DNA of 64,000 nucleotides, from NCBI GenBank assembly GCA_028622995.1, contig JAJQJQ010000047.1, forward strand, positions 744,001 through 808,000, given 5' to 3'. The notes beneath the pieces were generated by a model, which was not told the DNA's origin, did no database searches, and worked only from the letters and a program-made list of their open reading frames with translations. The DNA comes from Panagrolaimus kolymaensis (Eukaryota; Nematoda; Chromadorea; Rhabditida; Panagrolaimidae). Of this stretch, positions 10,639 through 23,700 are shown in pieces. The position numbers and the translations under genes were made by a program. The first letter of the stretch is position 1. The number at the start of each line of letters is the position of its first letter.

Positions 10639-11949
10639 AGCTATTTCAAAAGCTATACTGACGATATAAGCTAAAAAAATTAAGGGAAAAAAAGTAACAA
10701 AAAACTTTCCATAAAAAAAGCATCAAATAACAAAAATAGAAAAGTGCATATTTCACTCTACTCAAAAAGTATAAAACGAGAAAAGGAATGTTGAAAATCT
10801 CATACAGAAAACTGCTTTCTACAAACTGGTTTTTTGCTCACATTTAAATCGGGGTAAATAGTTTTAAATAAATGCCTCTCCCTTTGACCTTATTTTTAAT
10901 TCTGCAACTTATAAAGACCTCGAATACTCTATTAAGAATAAAAACGAAGATAGAGCCTTTTTATTTTTGCCGAAAGATGTTTTTCAATAAAATAACGGCA
11001 TATCTTTAAGGTAAAAAATGTGTTTTGGGAATAATTTGCTTTATTCCATAAAGCTTATTCTTCTTAGGGTAAAAGGTTAATGCTTTGCTTAAAAATAGTC
11101 TAACCATAATAATAATATTTTTATTTAGGTCAGATTGCTTTTGGGTAACTTTTTTTGTACTAAACCATTGCAGGTTTAATTCTTTATAATTTGACCTTTC
11201 AAAATTGTTATGCGGTAACACAAGCTTTTGTCTTTTTGCACAAATAAAATCATAATGAGTCCATAGAAATTGTTAGTTATTTCTGCTTTTCATATTTTTT
11301 GCATTTTTAATTAGTTCGCATACTGATTGGCTGTTGGCATATTTAAAATAAAATCCATCTCTTTTTTTCTCCTAAAAGTGGCAATTTTTCCATATTTTTA
11401 TTTTATTACGAAACGAAGAACTTTGACAACTTCCAAAAAATAATGATGAGGTGAATTTGTTAATTTTTTCTTAGCCTTTTAAGAAAAATTTTTCATTTAC
11501 TCTTTGTCATTGGTTATTATGCATGTAAGCCTAATAAGAAAAACAAAGATACATGGCAAAAATAAAATATGAAAAAAGAAAACAGACATCAATAATAATA
11601 AAGATTCCCCGAATCATAAGAATCAAGACTTTTTGTCGACAAAAGAGAAAAAATCAAACTTTTTAACTTTTTTAATTAAAGATATTTTTCAAATACTAAA
11701 ATCCGATAATAATCTATGGTGTTTTTGGTAATGTTTTTTTTAAATTTTATTTAATTTTATCTTTTGAGTTTTTTGAAATATTTGTTGATTTTAATTTGAT
11801 TTTTACTCTGACAATAGAAATTACATATGAGTGTTTGGGGTTCACAGTGTAATAATGACGGAGTAGAAAAGGATTAAAAAATTACAATCCGGCCATTTTT
11901 TTTGATGGGTTATAAAATCAAAAGAAAAATATTAAACTATTATTAATTT
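10639..11949. other. Intergenic region containing one copy of a duplicated segment
   Basis: No gene is recognisable. The part at 11281-11640 is similar to 18515-18965 (annotated separately). The remainder is AT-rich sequence upstream of the J-like coiled-coil gene, whose promoter should lie just right of 10640. Confidence 0.55.
11281..11640 (+). repeat. Long-range duplicated segment, copy 1
   Basis: It shares with 18515-18965 a series of collinear matches: GCATTTTTAATTAGTTCGCA, a CTCCTAAAAGTGGCAATTTT region, ATGCATGTAAGC, ACATGGCAAAAATAAA and CAGACATCAATAATAA, all in the same order and strand. The copies have many indels. No open frame is conserved, so this is a non-coding duplication or an old dispersed element. 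Confidence 0.75.
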
Positions 11950-13702
11950 TCATGAAAAAAAGAAGAAAAATATTGTATAAAAAAATGGAAGAACAAATAA
12001 CTTTGATGCAGAATTCCTTTTTGTTGTTTTAATTACATCTGTTGCCGTTGGTATTATTTCAAAGGAATTTTCAGTTGACACTTCACTAACCAAAGTGTTG
12101 GTGGCGTGTGAATTGTCATTGACTGATGTGGATGTTGCTATTGTTTCTGTGATCGATATTGTCGCAGACACTTTGGCTTCCGTAGTTTCGTCCATTGTTG
12201 TCATTGTTGTTGAAGGCGATTCAGGTATAGGAGCTCCAAAATAGACAGTGTATTCGATGACAAAATAATCATCCAAATGGTTGATTCCCGAATAAAATAC
12301 TTTTAAATTATTGCCACTTATGTTTTGACTTTCATTAACGTCGAAGGAAGTCAATCTAAAAATTCATTCATTTTAATTTTTTACATTTTTTTGTTTTTAA
12401 ATTTGCATACGTATAATTTTCATCTGTTGCTTGATCGGAAATCATTACTGTTTCATTTTCACTTATATATATCGGAAGAAAAATCGTTGTTAGCTCGAAG
12501 GCATATTCACTTTTAAATTCAAACAAAGGTTGTTGATTCATCTCTGGCACCCTCATTCCACTGTAACTTGGAGAGACTAAGATACCCTTTTGCCCATTAT
12601 TACAAACACTAATTGAAGATGATACTCCATAACCGTAATTAATTTTCATCGCTATGGATCCTGGAAGAATTAAACTTACAGCTGGGGAATAAATGAGTAA
12701 ATTTTTAAGATTGGAAAGTTCGTTTTGGCTGAAATAAGAACATAATTTTAAAAGATTTGATTATTTTTAACTTACTTAAATTCTAAAATAACTTTGTCAT
12801 TCAAAGTGTTTTTCAAAGTATAACTTTTATTTGATCCATCAGAAATTTCTAAAAATATATTTAGTTGAGTCGAGAAGACTAAATTAAAGAGTTAAGGGTT
12901 AAAACAATTTTTCACCTTCAACAAATGGAATAATTGGCCGCGATGAAATAAAGCGGAATAAAAGTGAAAAAACCGTCGATGGTTTTGCAAGAATAATAAC
13001 TTCACAATTTCCGTCACTCGTAAGATATTCATTATAAGGATTTGGAACGGAAGAAGCCCAAATATTTGGGAAAGTACAATTTTTGGATTGAATTTCTATC
13101 CAACGAAATAAAACTATGTTTTGTTGTTCGGTGTCACCAATATTCATAATTCTAAAACAACCTGAAAATGATTCGATTCGGCTAAACTTTTGACCTCTTC
13201 CATCTGAAAACGTTATATTGTTTAATCTAAAATAATTTACTATTATAAAATACTCGAAAAGTGTCGAAACTCACGGTCCAACAACGTATGGCACATCACC
13301 ACCCTCATACAAAATATAATTATCCAAATTAGTCGCATGAGGAAACCAAAATTCTAATTTCTTTGCCCCTTTTCCATCTTTTAAAAGGCAGACTTCAAGG
13401 GTTTCGTTAATTTTTATATCGCTTAAAATAATAGCATATCGAGGCATAGTTTTATTCAAAAATATGGTGTTAATATTCGATAAAGAAATATCCCATTCAA
13501 GAATGTCAGAAGAGAAACTTTGAGGATAAGACGGTTTTTCAAACCCTTGGATAAAGCTCCTAGAATTTTTCGCAAATTCAAATGGCGTTGGACAATTTTG
13601 AGAATTTCGAAGTTTTTTCTCTTGAATTCCTACTTCAAAAGTTTTGCCATACATTAAATTAAGAGCCCATAGAAAAATCAAAAAAAAAGACGATACTACC
13701 AT
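11950..13702 (-). CDS. Secreted CUB-like protein, probably GPI-anchored, 511 aa
   Basis: Five exons: 13702-13275, 13226-12916, 12848-12776, 12728-12411, 12355-11950; 1536 bases with all phases closed. The start chosen (MVVSSFFLIFLWALNLMYG) gives a clean signal peptide; an upstream in-frame Met exists but buries it. The ectodomain has repeated Cys/aromatic beta-sandwich-like segments (for example CPTPFEF, FSGCFRI, NCEVIIL) typical of nematode CUB-like families. A Thr/Ser-rich stalk (about residues 430-490) precedes a hydrophobic C-terminus with no cytoplasmic tail (LFVLPFFYTIFFFFFS), which fits GPI attachment. Such proteins in C. elegans are often intestinal and pathogen-inducible; that role here is inference. 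Confidence 0.78.
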
Positions 13703-14656
13703 ATTTCGCTCATGCAAATAACGTAAAATATTGTGAAAAATGAAATGCTTTAAAAGTATAAAATATATTTGAAATTTTTTTAGTTTTTGAGAGTCGAACA
13801 AAGCGCAAAACTATTGAAACTTTGGTGATTTTTATGAAGGCTTGACATTTTACCTCGTGTTTTAATCTTCTTCAATAAGCTTTTAAGGCACATCTTAAAC
13901 AAGGGTTTGATTTCAATTGTTCAAAAAATTTATTTTTAGCTCTTTTCATTTTTTCTCCATTGCCAATCGAGTTACGACAATGAAAATTTAAAATCCTTTA
14001 TTCAGCAAAAATATCATTATTTCCTCTTTGATAGTAGAGTCATGCGAAGTGCAGTGATGAATCTTTGAAGATTTTATGCGGGCATAATACGCTAATACGT
14101 GTTTTAATCTTTTTTTAAAAAGCTTTTAAAATACTCCTTAAACAAGTCTTTATTTTTTGTAGTCGAAAAAAATGTTTTGTTAGTTCGACAAAAGTTTTTC
14201 AAATTAAAATTGCAATCCTTTTTTAATCTTTAATTGTAGGCAATATATTTGAAAAAAGACATCTATTTTACTTAATATTTTAAATTGTTAATAGATTATG
14301 AAATCTTCGAACAATGTTAATCACAAATCTTATTTTGTGAAAAAACTTCGAAAGTGCCTCGCAGTTGAGGCGACAGTATGCTAACAGAAAGAACACTACA
14401 AAATAATAAGCTGTTTTGTCAAATCATCATTCTTCCTGCTATGATTTTTCCTAAATATTTGGTAAATCCGAAAACCTATTTCAATCTTAAGGAATTAAAT
14501 TGCCTTGTATCCTCTTTTCGTCACGTTTTATTTAAAAAGACTTTTCTTATCACAGATTAAAACGCTATTTCCATCTTTGTTTCTGAAAAAAAAAAAACAA
14601 ACGATGCAAGGCTTTAATTTTTTTACATTTTTTTATTTTAAAAACCAACCAAAAAA
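13703..14656. repeat. Divergent intergenic region with a degenerate two-copy repeat
   Basis: It lies between the CUB-like gene (-) and the receptor kinase (+), so it should hold both promoters. About 13850-14010 and 14095-14240 are diverged direct copies: both contain CGTGTTTTAATCTT, then AAGCTTTTAA, then CTTAAACAAG and a GTTCAAAAAA or GTCGAAAAAA string. No gene was found. Confidence 0.55.
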
Positions 14657-17600
14657 ATGCGAGAATTAATTTTATTATGTTTGGTTATGTTTTCCTCTGA
14701 ATTTATTGTTGATGAAGATAGTATATCCAACTCTATTCTTTTCCCAGAACGAACGAATTTTGTGTTATTCGTTTTTAGCAAAAACTCAACCAATTTAAAT
14801 GGATTCACTACTCTTTTGAATACTTTCATCGAAATGGAAGAGCAAAGTTATTGCTTGAATAATAAAACCCTTGGATGTCCTAAAACTTGGTTGACGGAAG
14901 TTCAATTTGGAGAAGCGCCGAGTTATACGTTTGAAAATGGAAAAAATTTGAGTGAAGGATTTAAGAACAAAGAGGTAAATTTTTAATTTTTAACAGTTTG
15001 CACGTTAAGGCTCTATTGGATCATTATTTTTTGCCGATCAGGGATTCCCAGAATTGCAAAGAATTCCGCTTCCGCGGAAGGCGGAATTTTAAAATCGACT
15101 TCGGCAAAAGCGGAATGCGGAATTACCAAAATTTTTTTTTCTTATTATACATTCATTTTTTCACATTTAACGCAGAGTAACCGATTACAAACAATTGGTT
15201 AATGTTACTTTTTTCATCTCTCTTTACCATCGCTTTTTATATATACATATATTTATCAACGTAATAATTTTATTCATTAAAAACAACTATTAATCATGTT
15301 TTAAAAGCCAGTTTTTCGGCATTTTTTTTGTTTCTTTTTCTTTAAAAATCAAAGGAAGATGAAAAAGTTTCAAAAACATACAAATGGAAATTGCCAGAAA
15401 TACCGCTATTAATTTTCGAAAATATAAATAAACTAGCTTAAGAACACACTTACAGAAGCTTTAAAAAAAGGATAATTAATAAAGAAAAAGTAACAAAAAA
15501 GCATTTTCTTTTCAAATTCCAATATTAAGAAAAACAAGGACGGTCGAAACCAACAGGAGATGGTTATTTTTCTGATATATTAAAAAAATCACATGGTCAA
15601 ACAAATAATTGCATGAATTATCACGTATTAAAATTTAATTTTAATTTCGTATTTAAAAGTACTAAATTTGGTCTGGCTTCAGGGCCTCGAGCCTTGCCAA
15701 GTTATATATTTTTTATTGTCTTTAGCTTCATTTTTTGGGAACTTGGTCGAGCGTATTTTTTAAACACATGCCAAAAGATATAAAAACTTTTTTAAATTTT
15801 ATTTGAAATCTGGTGATTTCCGCTTTCGAATTCCGCAAAATTTTGCGGAATTTACGGAAGTCCAAAAAATGGCGGAATTCCGGGAAACCCTGTTGCCGAT
15901 CCCAACATCAGAAATCCATCGTGCAACTCTGTTTCAAATGCTTTCAAATTTTAGGAGCTTTTTTCGGAAGCACAAAATGTACATAACATATTCAACATGA
16001 CCAGTAATTTTTTATGGTCAAAAATTTGTATAGGATCATATTTACCGTGTAAATTTAAATGTCCAGTTGCATCAACAAAAGAATTTTATATAATTGTTAC
16101 GGATGTGTGTTTAGCTTCAGTTTTTGAAAATTATAAACCTGCAGCAACAGCCTGCTCAAAATTTTATCGAGAATTTGCTTTATTAATGCCGAATAATTCC
16201 GCAAGAGATTGTATAATATATAATCTCTTTACACCAGATAAGATAAACGAAGCAAAAAATGTTTATTCAAATATGTATGTTGTATATTATGTATATCCTT
16301 TATCATCCACAGTTAACTTCTTTGCGGTCATTCACAATAATAGTTTTGAAATGGTTTCGAATTTAATTAAGCAAAAACTTACGAGTGAAACAAGTACGTG
16401 TCGTTCAGGAAATTTGCTGGGTTATTTTCAAATTATTGATGACTATAATGATACAATGCAAATTAAATATTCAATTGCATTACCCCTTTTTTTCCATGAT
16501 GATGCTATTGTTAATGAGTGGTATTTCAACGAAAATTTTAATCAGCTTTATTCTAACCATCAAAATCAAATAAAGTATAATCAAACTTGCGATGAGATAA
16601 AAGGATTTTTGTTAAAATTTTTTACTTTTAAAAATGCAACAAGTCAACAAATTATTTTTTTAAGTGACCAAGATCCTTTATGCTTTGAATTCAAAAATCC
16701 TTGGAATAAAACGAAGGTGAGTATATTAAAAAAAATTGTCTATGGCCAAAGTAAACAAGGCCCTTTCTTGCCACTGTATGGCGTTGAGATGAGAGACGGT
16801 GAAATAAAAATTAGGCAACGAGGTGTAAATTTTAGAAGACAAAACATTTTTTTTAAATGTAACGTTTTAAAAAGTAAAAAATCGTAATTTCAGATACATT
16901 TCGAACTTATAGTTTCTTCTTCAATAAATTCGTCAAGCATGGTTGAATATATGAAGAACATCGACTTCAATAACAATAAAAGCAATCACATTTATTTTTA
17001 TAATTATGAAACAAATAATTTTTCGGATTATATTTCGTCATCAAGCATATGCTCTAATTTTACGGTATATAAAAAATGGAATATTCTTTTCACCGTACCC
17101 TCCTCATCCACCACGAGTATATTCGAACCATGGACATCTAGTTTTTCTACAACGATAAAAGCTCCGATTACCCATGGATCATCAAATTGGTGGTACATTG
17201 GTCCTATTTTAATTGTCATGGTATTATTAATAATCATCCTCTTGTTTTGGTATCTAAAAAAATTAAAACAAAATAAAACACAAGGGGTACCAAAAGGTAT
17301 TGTGAAAATCATGAAAAACACTTTATTTGATGCTCAGCTTTCAATTGAAGAACGTCAAAAACATTTCATTGATAAGAAAATGATTTATTTAGATCATGCT
17401 AAGATTTTAGGAAAAGGTTCAGCTGCTTTGGTTTTCGAAGGTATGCGTGAATTCGAGATTAAATAGATCCAATTTCATTCTAACTTTATTTTAATTTCAG
17501 GAACCTACAAAACTAAGCTTTCGATTGAAGATAAATTGAATATGATGCCACAGATGGAGGATGAAACATGTAAAGTTGCTATCAAAGTACCATCCAAATT

Positions 17601-18333
17601 TTTATCCGCTGACGATGTAGTTGAATTTATTCGAGAATTAGACGCTCTAATTAAAATTGGATCCCATCCAAATACTATCAAATTTTATGGTTGGACTTTG
17701 CCAAACCAAATTCCATCATTGATTATGGAATTGGCTCCAACAGATTTGCTTCAATTTGTTCGAATGCTTCGAGGGACTGAATTTTCTTTGAACGAAATTT
17801 TATCGATTTTGTGGCAGATAGCTCAAGCGTTGGAACACTTAGCTTCACTTTCAATGATTCATCGAGATGTAGCTTGTCGAAATATTCTTTTAACTGAATC
17901 AGGTGTTGCAAAATTAACCGATTTTGGATTGTGCTGCCATGGCGATGAATCATTCACATATCGAGCTTCCCTTCAAAAACGTTTACCCGTAAAATGGCTT
18001 TCAATTGAAAGTTTAGTGGATCGAATATTTAGTGAGAAAACAGATGTTTGGTCTTTTGGAATTTTGTGTTACGAAGTATTTTCATTTGGTTCTGATCCAT
18101 ACCCTTCTTTAGCCAATCTTGAAATCCTCACCTTTTTGCTTAATGGAAAACGAATGGAAAAACCCGAAAGTGCTTCGGATGAAATTTATGATTTAATGCT
18201 GAAATGTTGGAATGAAGAAGCTTCAGAACGTCCAACTTTCAATGATTTAAATCATTCTTTAAGAATTATGCTTGAAAGTGAAACTCGTAATTATGGCTAT
18301 TTGACATTAGATAATTTAAATTTTGTTGAATAA
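14657..18333 (+). CDS. Receptor tyrosine kinase, KIN-16-like, 819 aa
   Basis: Exons 14657-14974, 15955-16716, 16894-17440 and 17501-18333; 2460 bases, phases consistent. An N-terminal signal peptide (MRELILLCLVMFSSEF) is followed by a Cys-containing, Asn-rich ectodomain of about 430 residues with no domain I recognise. One transmembrane helix lies near residues 459-481 (WWYIGPILIVMVLLIIILLF). The kinase domain has the Gly loop LGKGSAALVFEG, VAIK lysine near 571, alpha-C Glu in FIREL near 588, HRDVACRN with the catalytic Asp near 665, and DFG near 683, so it looks active. The APE motif is replaced (KWLSIESL). A short tail follows. Intron 1 contains an 854-bp hAT element. The ligand is unknown. 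Confidence 0.88.
15039..15892. mobile_element. Non-autonomous hAT element, 854 bp, with 8-bp TSD
   Basis: Ends are CAGGGATTCCC (15039-15049) and GGGAAACCCTG (15882-15892), inverted repeats with one mismatch. The flanks carry the exact 8-bp duplication TTGCCGAT (15031-15038 and 15893-15900). CAGGG ends and an 8-bp duplication are hAT hallmarks. Sub-terminal regions are rich in GGAATTCCGC-type short inverted motifs, probable transposase-binding sites. The interior is AT-rich with no transposase frame. It sits within intron 1 of the receptor kinase, enlarging it from about 120 to 980 bases. Confidence 0.9.
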
Positions 18334-20763
18334 AAATACAAGAAACTTTGCAAAAGGAGTAATAAAACAAGAGATAATTTTAAAATTTTGTAAATTTGGG
18401 TTGTAGAATTTGGATTTATTTATTCATTTTGCCGTTACATGTCCATCAATTTTCGCTTTTTTTTCGAATAAGGAAAATTAAAAAAATGCCCAGAAAAATT
18501 ATTTACGTTTTATATTTTTCATCTTTTTGCACTTTTAATTAATTTGCATAATTAATGATTGACGACAGACTTGTCATATTTTTGCGACATAATTTCCCAT
18601 CTTACTTTTTTTATCTCATAAAAAAGAGACATTTTTTCTATGTTTTTTTATTTATTACGAAGAACACTTCTTTTAATAAAAAAAAGATTTTTTGTTTTTG
18701 TTTTCATGCTGAGTTTTTTAATAATATACAATGAAAATAAAAATGTGATGGTTGTAGCCTCAAAAAAAAGAAAGTAATTGTCATGAAAGTGTTTGTTGTT
18801 TTTATAACTTTGTCAAAGTTACTATCAACTTTTGGACGTTGGCTACTATGTATGTAAGCATTAAAAAAAACAAAGCTACCTGGCAAAAATAAATATGAAA
18901 AAAAGAAGGCTGACATCAATAATAAAAAAAATCACTGAACCAGAAGAATCAATGCCTTCTAAAGCAGCAAAAAAGGAGAATGAACATACGTTAAACTAAG
19001 CTTGCTTTTTTTGTTTGTTAAAGTTTTTTTATTATGACTAAAATATAAAACAATTTGTGGCTTGTTGATTCCTAGTTCTGTTTATTACCTTTTTTTTTAA
19101 TTTGAAAAGTATTTTTTAACATTTTTCATTGCGTTTTTTTAATGATATTTTCTGAAGTTATGAAAAAATACGTGTCTGTAATATTTCGTTTTTGAATCAA
19201 TAATTGTATTTCCCCCAGAAATTATAATTTCTTAAATGAATTTTTTTTACTTTTCTGGAAGTTTCCTAATTCATTATGCAAATACTGTCGTTCTTGTTTT
19301 TTTTTTCGTTTTTTTACTTTCATTAAAAATTTATTAACATACTTTTGCTATATTTTTTTTGTGTGCCAAAAGTTGCATACTTTTGCATTGTTATTACTTT
19401 TTTTTCTATCTTTTTTGTTTTGTTTTTTCATAGCCATAACAACCAACCACTGGTCATTATTATTTTTAACTTTGCAACAACAGAAAAAAAACAATAATCA
19501 TAACAAACACAAATTAATTTTTGTTTTCCACCCATATTTTTTATTTGCTTGTTTTGATCACCATTTTTTCTAGTATTTTTCTAGCACTTTTTTACGTGCT
19601 TAAAATAAACAGATTTTTCTTTTGTCGTTCCATCATTTTTTAATATTGTCTACCTCATTTTTCTCATTTTTTCTTGATTGATGATTTGTTTTTAGTACTC
19701 ATTTTTCTAACTAATTTGCTCTTCTTGGTTTATGACACCCATCTATCTCTCATTTGAAACTCATTCTTCTTCTTTTTTGTTGTCATTTATCATTTTTCAA
19801 ACTTTATTTAACACCTCTCGTTAGGTTGTCATTCGCCGTCATTTTTACTCACTCTAATATATCAAAAATTCAAACTCTAAACTTTTTTCTTTTTCATCTT
19901 TCTTTATTTTTTAATTCTGAACTGAGCAAGAACAACAACTGCTTGAAACTTATATTTAAAAACTTATATTTAAAAAGAGGGAGGAGTTATAATTTGAGAG
20001 GCATCAGCAAAATAGAAGAAGAAAAAAATTGTTAAAGAGACACACGTATTTTTTTTTAACTTTGCCTTTGCTAGCGGCAGTTCCCTAATAAAAAAACATA
20101 ATAATACCAAGCTTGCAACAAAAAAAAGATGAAGCAGCAACAACAGCAAAGAATAAAATAAAAAAAAATATACACGAAGAGATAACATACGTACAAGCAG
20201 CAGCAGCAAGCATTATTTTTGTCGTCGTCGTCGTGTGTTATTCCATTCAAGGGAGGAAGAAGAGACCCTCCCTATTTTTTTTAAGAGAGCGGCGCCAAAC
20301 ATTTGTTGTTAGTGTTTTTTTTTTGTTCGTTCGTTTGCTTGTTAGTCAAGAAGGCAAGCAAGCAAGCCTGTTAAAAAAGAAGTGTATTGTGGCGACTGAC
20401 GACTGATCATCTTTTTTTTCCTACATTATTTTTTTTTGTTCAACTGAATTGAATTTTTTTATTTTATTTTTGCATGCATGCACTTTTTTAAAGAAAAAAT
20501 TATTATTTTCCTTTTTTATTGTTGGCGTTGTTGAAAAGCATTGCTTTTTTATTGATGCTGACTGTTAATTAAAAAATGGGATTAACTAAAATCAGAAAAA
20601 TTATGTGATTTAAATATTTATTTTTTAAGAAATTAAATTTATTTTTCTGGCTTTAAATTTTTTTATTTGAGTGGCCTTCAGTGAAAAAACAAAGAAAAAA
20701 TTTAGTATTGCTTCCAAATTATTTTTATTGCTATTGAATATTTAACTCGGCAAATTTTTTTAA
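18334..20763. other. Upstream region of the adenylyl cyclase gene, including duplicated segment copy 2
   Basis: No gene is recognisable in this 2.4-kb stretch. It contains the second copy of a duplicated segment (18515-18965), long T tracts, and trinucleotide runs near 20195-20235 (GCAGCAGCAGCA and GTCGTCGTCGTCG) that may belong to a 5' UTR or regulatory region. Confidence 0.55.
18515..18965 (+). repeat. Long-range duplicated segment, copy 2
   Basis: Collinear with 11281-11640: GCACTTTTAATTAATTTGCA, a CATCTTACTTTTTTTATCTC region, ATGTATGTAAGC, ACCTGGCAAAAATAAA and CTGACATCAATAATAA occur in the same order. It begins about 180 bases after the kinase stop codon. Confidence 0.75.
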
Positions 20764-23700
20764 ATGTCGATTCGATCTGTCCGATCACGGACTCCTAAAA
20801 AGGTTTGTTATTTTTAGCGGATGTTTTTACAGTATTTTTTTCTCTCTTTTTATTTAGTTTCAACATGTTTCCTTTTTTCATTATTCTTATTTGTGCCTTC
20901 TGAATTTTGTTTAAAGAAGGCACTTGATTTTAATGTTTAAAGGGTTTACTTCCATTTCCTCTATGCATTTATTTTTTTCTACACTTTTTTTTAATTTTTA
21001 AGAGAGAAGGTACTTGTTATTTTTTTATTTCTGGTCGTAAATTGACGCCTAAAAACCTATCCTCGATGTTGAACATTTTTCTCTACTATTTTATTCCATT
21101 TTTAAATTCGTGGATTTTTAAATAGGCACTAAAAAAAATAGAAGGAAGGAAATTGAAAGTAAATAAAAACAACAGTTTGTTACATTCCATAACAAATTCA
21201 TATCCATTTTTTAAAAGGTATTCCTTATATTTTTATGTAGAAAAAAGGGTTAATTAATTTATTTGAATTTAAAAAAATATATAACCAAATTGCAATGCAA
21301 GAAATTCCAGAAGTTTAAAAAACAAATCTTTTAAAAAAATCTTTTGAAAATAATAGTTTATTTTTTACAACAAAAGCAAAGTTGTTTTTCTTTTTTCTTT
21401 CTTTCATTTTTAAACTATTCACAACTTCCGCTTTTTTTTATTTCGTCAATTAAAAAAATTTACATCAGTAATTTTTTTTTATTAATTTTCTACAAATTGA
21501 GATTAATCCTTTATATATTTTTCTTTTCTTTGTAATAACAATTAAGAAGGAAGGCATTATTAAGAAAAAAAGAATGTGTGAAAAAAGAGATTTTATGCTT
21601 GATTATTTATTTCTAATAAAAACGAAAACAATATCTTTAATTTTATAAAAGTAGGTCTTCAATAATATCTTTTTTTTACTTTAAAAAAGCAAGAATAAAC
21701 TATAGGATCACGGGTTTTTTTCTGTTTTATTTTTCACAAGAAACAATTTGAGTGCAAATTCAAAAAAAATTGATTGATTTGGAATTTTTGTTGTGAGTCA
21801 TTTCATTTACAACGTTAACGGAAATAAACATGAACAGCAGTCATTTTTTTCTCTCAACCTTATTTAAAATTTTGAATCAATTCTGTCTTTGTCTTTTTTC
21901 CTCTCTTCTTTTTTGTTGATATAAACAGTTCAAAGTTTGATGAAAGAAATCAAATCTGTTTTTTTTTTGTTCTCTAACAAAAAAACGAACATACAAAATA
22001 AAAAAAAACGGAAATGGAAATTGAAACACTCAAAAAAGGCAAAATAAAAAAAGCGAAATGGTTTCTCAATTTTATGATGACTCTTTGTTTCCTGTCTCTT
22101 TTTTCCTTCTTTAACAAAAGTTTGTTTTAAAAAGTTGTCAACTCTCAGCTTTTTTTTTTATTCTATTAAAGTCACCAAAAAAAGAAAAAGAAGACGAAGC
22201 AAACAAACAAAAAAAAGAAAAAAAAGATAATCAAACGAAGAAAAAGAAAAAAAGTTAAATTAAATCTTATTGATAGGCAAAAAAGAATTAATTCACGCTT
22301 CTCTGCGTTTTTTTATTTATTTATTTCAAGCAAGAAACATTGGATTTTTTTGGTTGTGACTCCAAAAAAACTCTGTGAACCTAAGCAAAAAAAGCATAAA
22401 GGAAGCGAAATTTTTTTTAAAACATGGCTTAAAGTCGAGGAAACAAAAAAGCTAACTTCTTAACTTTTTGGTTGCCAATCAAAAAGCAACAAAGCAAATG
22501 CGACAAGTTTCATTTTTGGCATTTTTTCTCCAAATATATTATTTCATTTGTGTTTTTGGTGAAAATACGTTTATTTTTTTGGTGGTGTTAAACTTTTTCT
22601 AAAAAAACAATTCTGGATTTTCATCATTTTTTGCTAAATTTTGTGATTCAACCTAAAAAAATTTATTTGAACGTCGCTGTTTCCTTTTTTTTATTCTTCT
22701 TTTATTTTGAACTCTCTTGGTGGGCTTTTTTTCCTTTTAGGTTTGTTGTTGTGGCTTCCGTTGTTTTTCTGTCTCTCTTTTTTATAACTTCATTCATCAT
22801 CCTAAAAATATTTCTAAATATATATATTCATTTTTAGTGTTCATATTTTCCATCTTTTTTAATTTCATTTTTTATGTTTTTTTTATAATTTAAAAAAAGA
22901 AGAAGGATAAAACCAAACTAAAAAAAGATTGTCGTCGTTGTAGAAAAAAAAATAACAAGTTTACGATCAAAGTTAGTTAGTTATGGGCAAGCAACAACAA
23001 CAACAGAAAGTGAAGTGGGAGAGACTTCATTTATTGCCTCTGAAGTTAGTTTTTTTCCTAGTTTTTCCAAGTTTTTTTTTCTTCTTCTGGAGTAGGAGAT
23101 GGAAACAGGAAAAAATAAAAATAAAATAAACCAACGTATGTAACTTTTTTTTTCTTATTTCTCAACATTTGGTTAAATTTTTTATGTTTATTTTTTATAT
23201 TATTTTGGAGCGTGTGCTTCATTTAATGCTCTTCTTCTTGCGCTTCTTGCTTGAGCCCCAGAAGTTAGAAGCTAATTTGCTTTCCCCCATGGAAAAGTAT
23301 GGAGGGAATCGAATGAGAAAGAGAAAAAGCAAAGTTTTGATGTTGAAACATGAAAATTCAAGAAAAAATTAGGGAAAAAATAAAAACGGAAAAACATGTT
23401 TGCATAAACTTAACAAGTGAAGAATATTAAAAATGAGGGGTTTGATCTTAATAAAAAAGAGATGGAAATTCTGAAGTCAAAAAACAAAAAATCTGAGAAA
23501 AAGAAGTAAAAAGCAAAATTTGAAAAATCATAGAATCACACTCAGCGGATCAAAATAAAATCGATGACAAAAATTTTTGTTTAGATTTTTTGCACCTTCA
23601 GAATCCTCTCCATCGTCTGCTACTTTTGATGAAAAATTAACAGTTTTTGTGTTTTTTCTATAAATTTCGTTAATCTTTATATCTGAGTAAAGTTAATAGT

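Noticed and set aside
16717..16893. Reading straight through the second kinase intron as coding
   Set aside because: The frame is open until 16887 but then stops; a GTGAGT donor and a TTTCAG acceptor join the flanking exons in phase.
19754..20406. Open frames near the trinucleotide runs
   Set aside because: Low-complexity Phe/Leu- or Lys-rich translations without start context, splice partners or homology.
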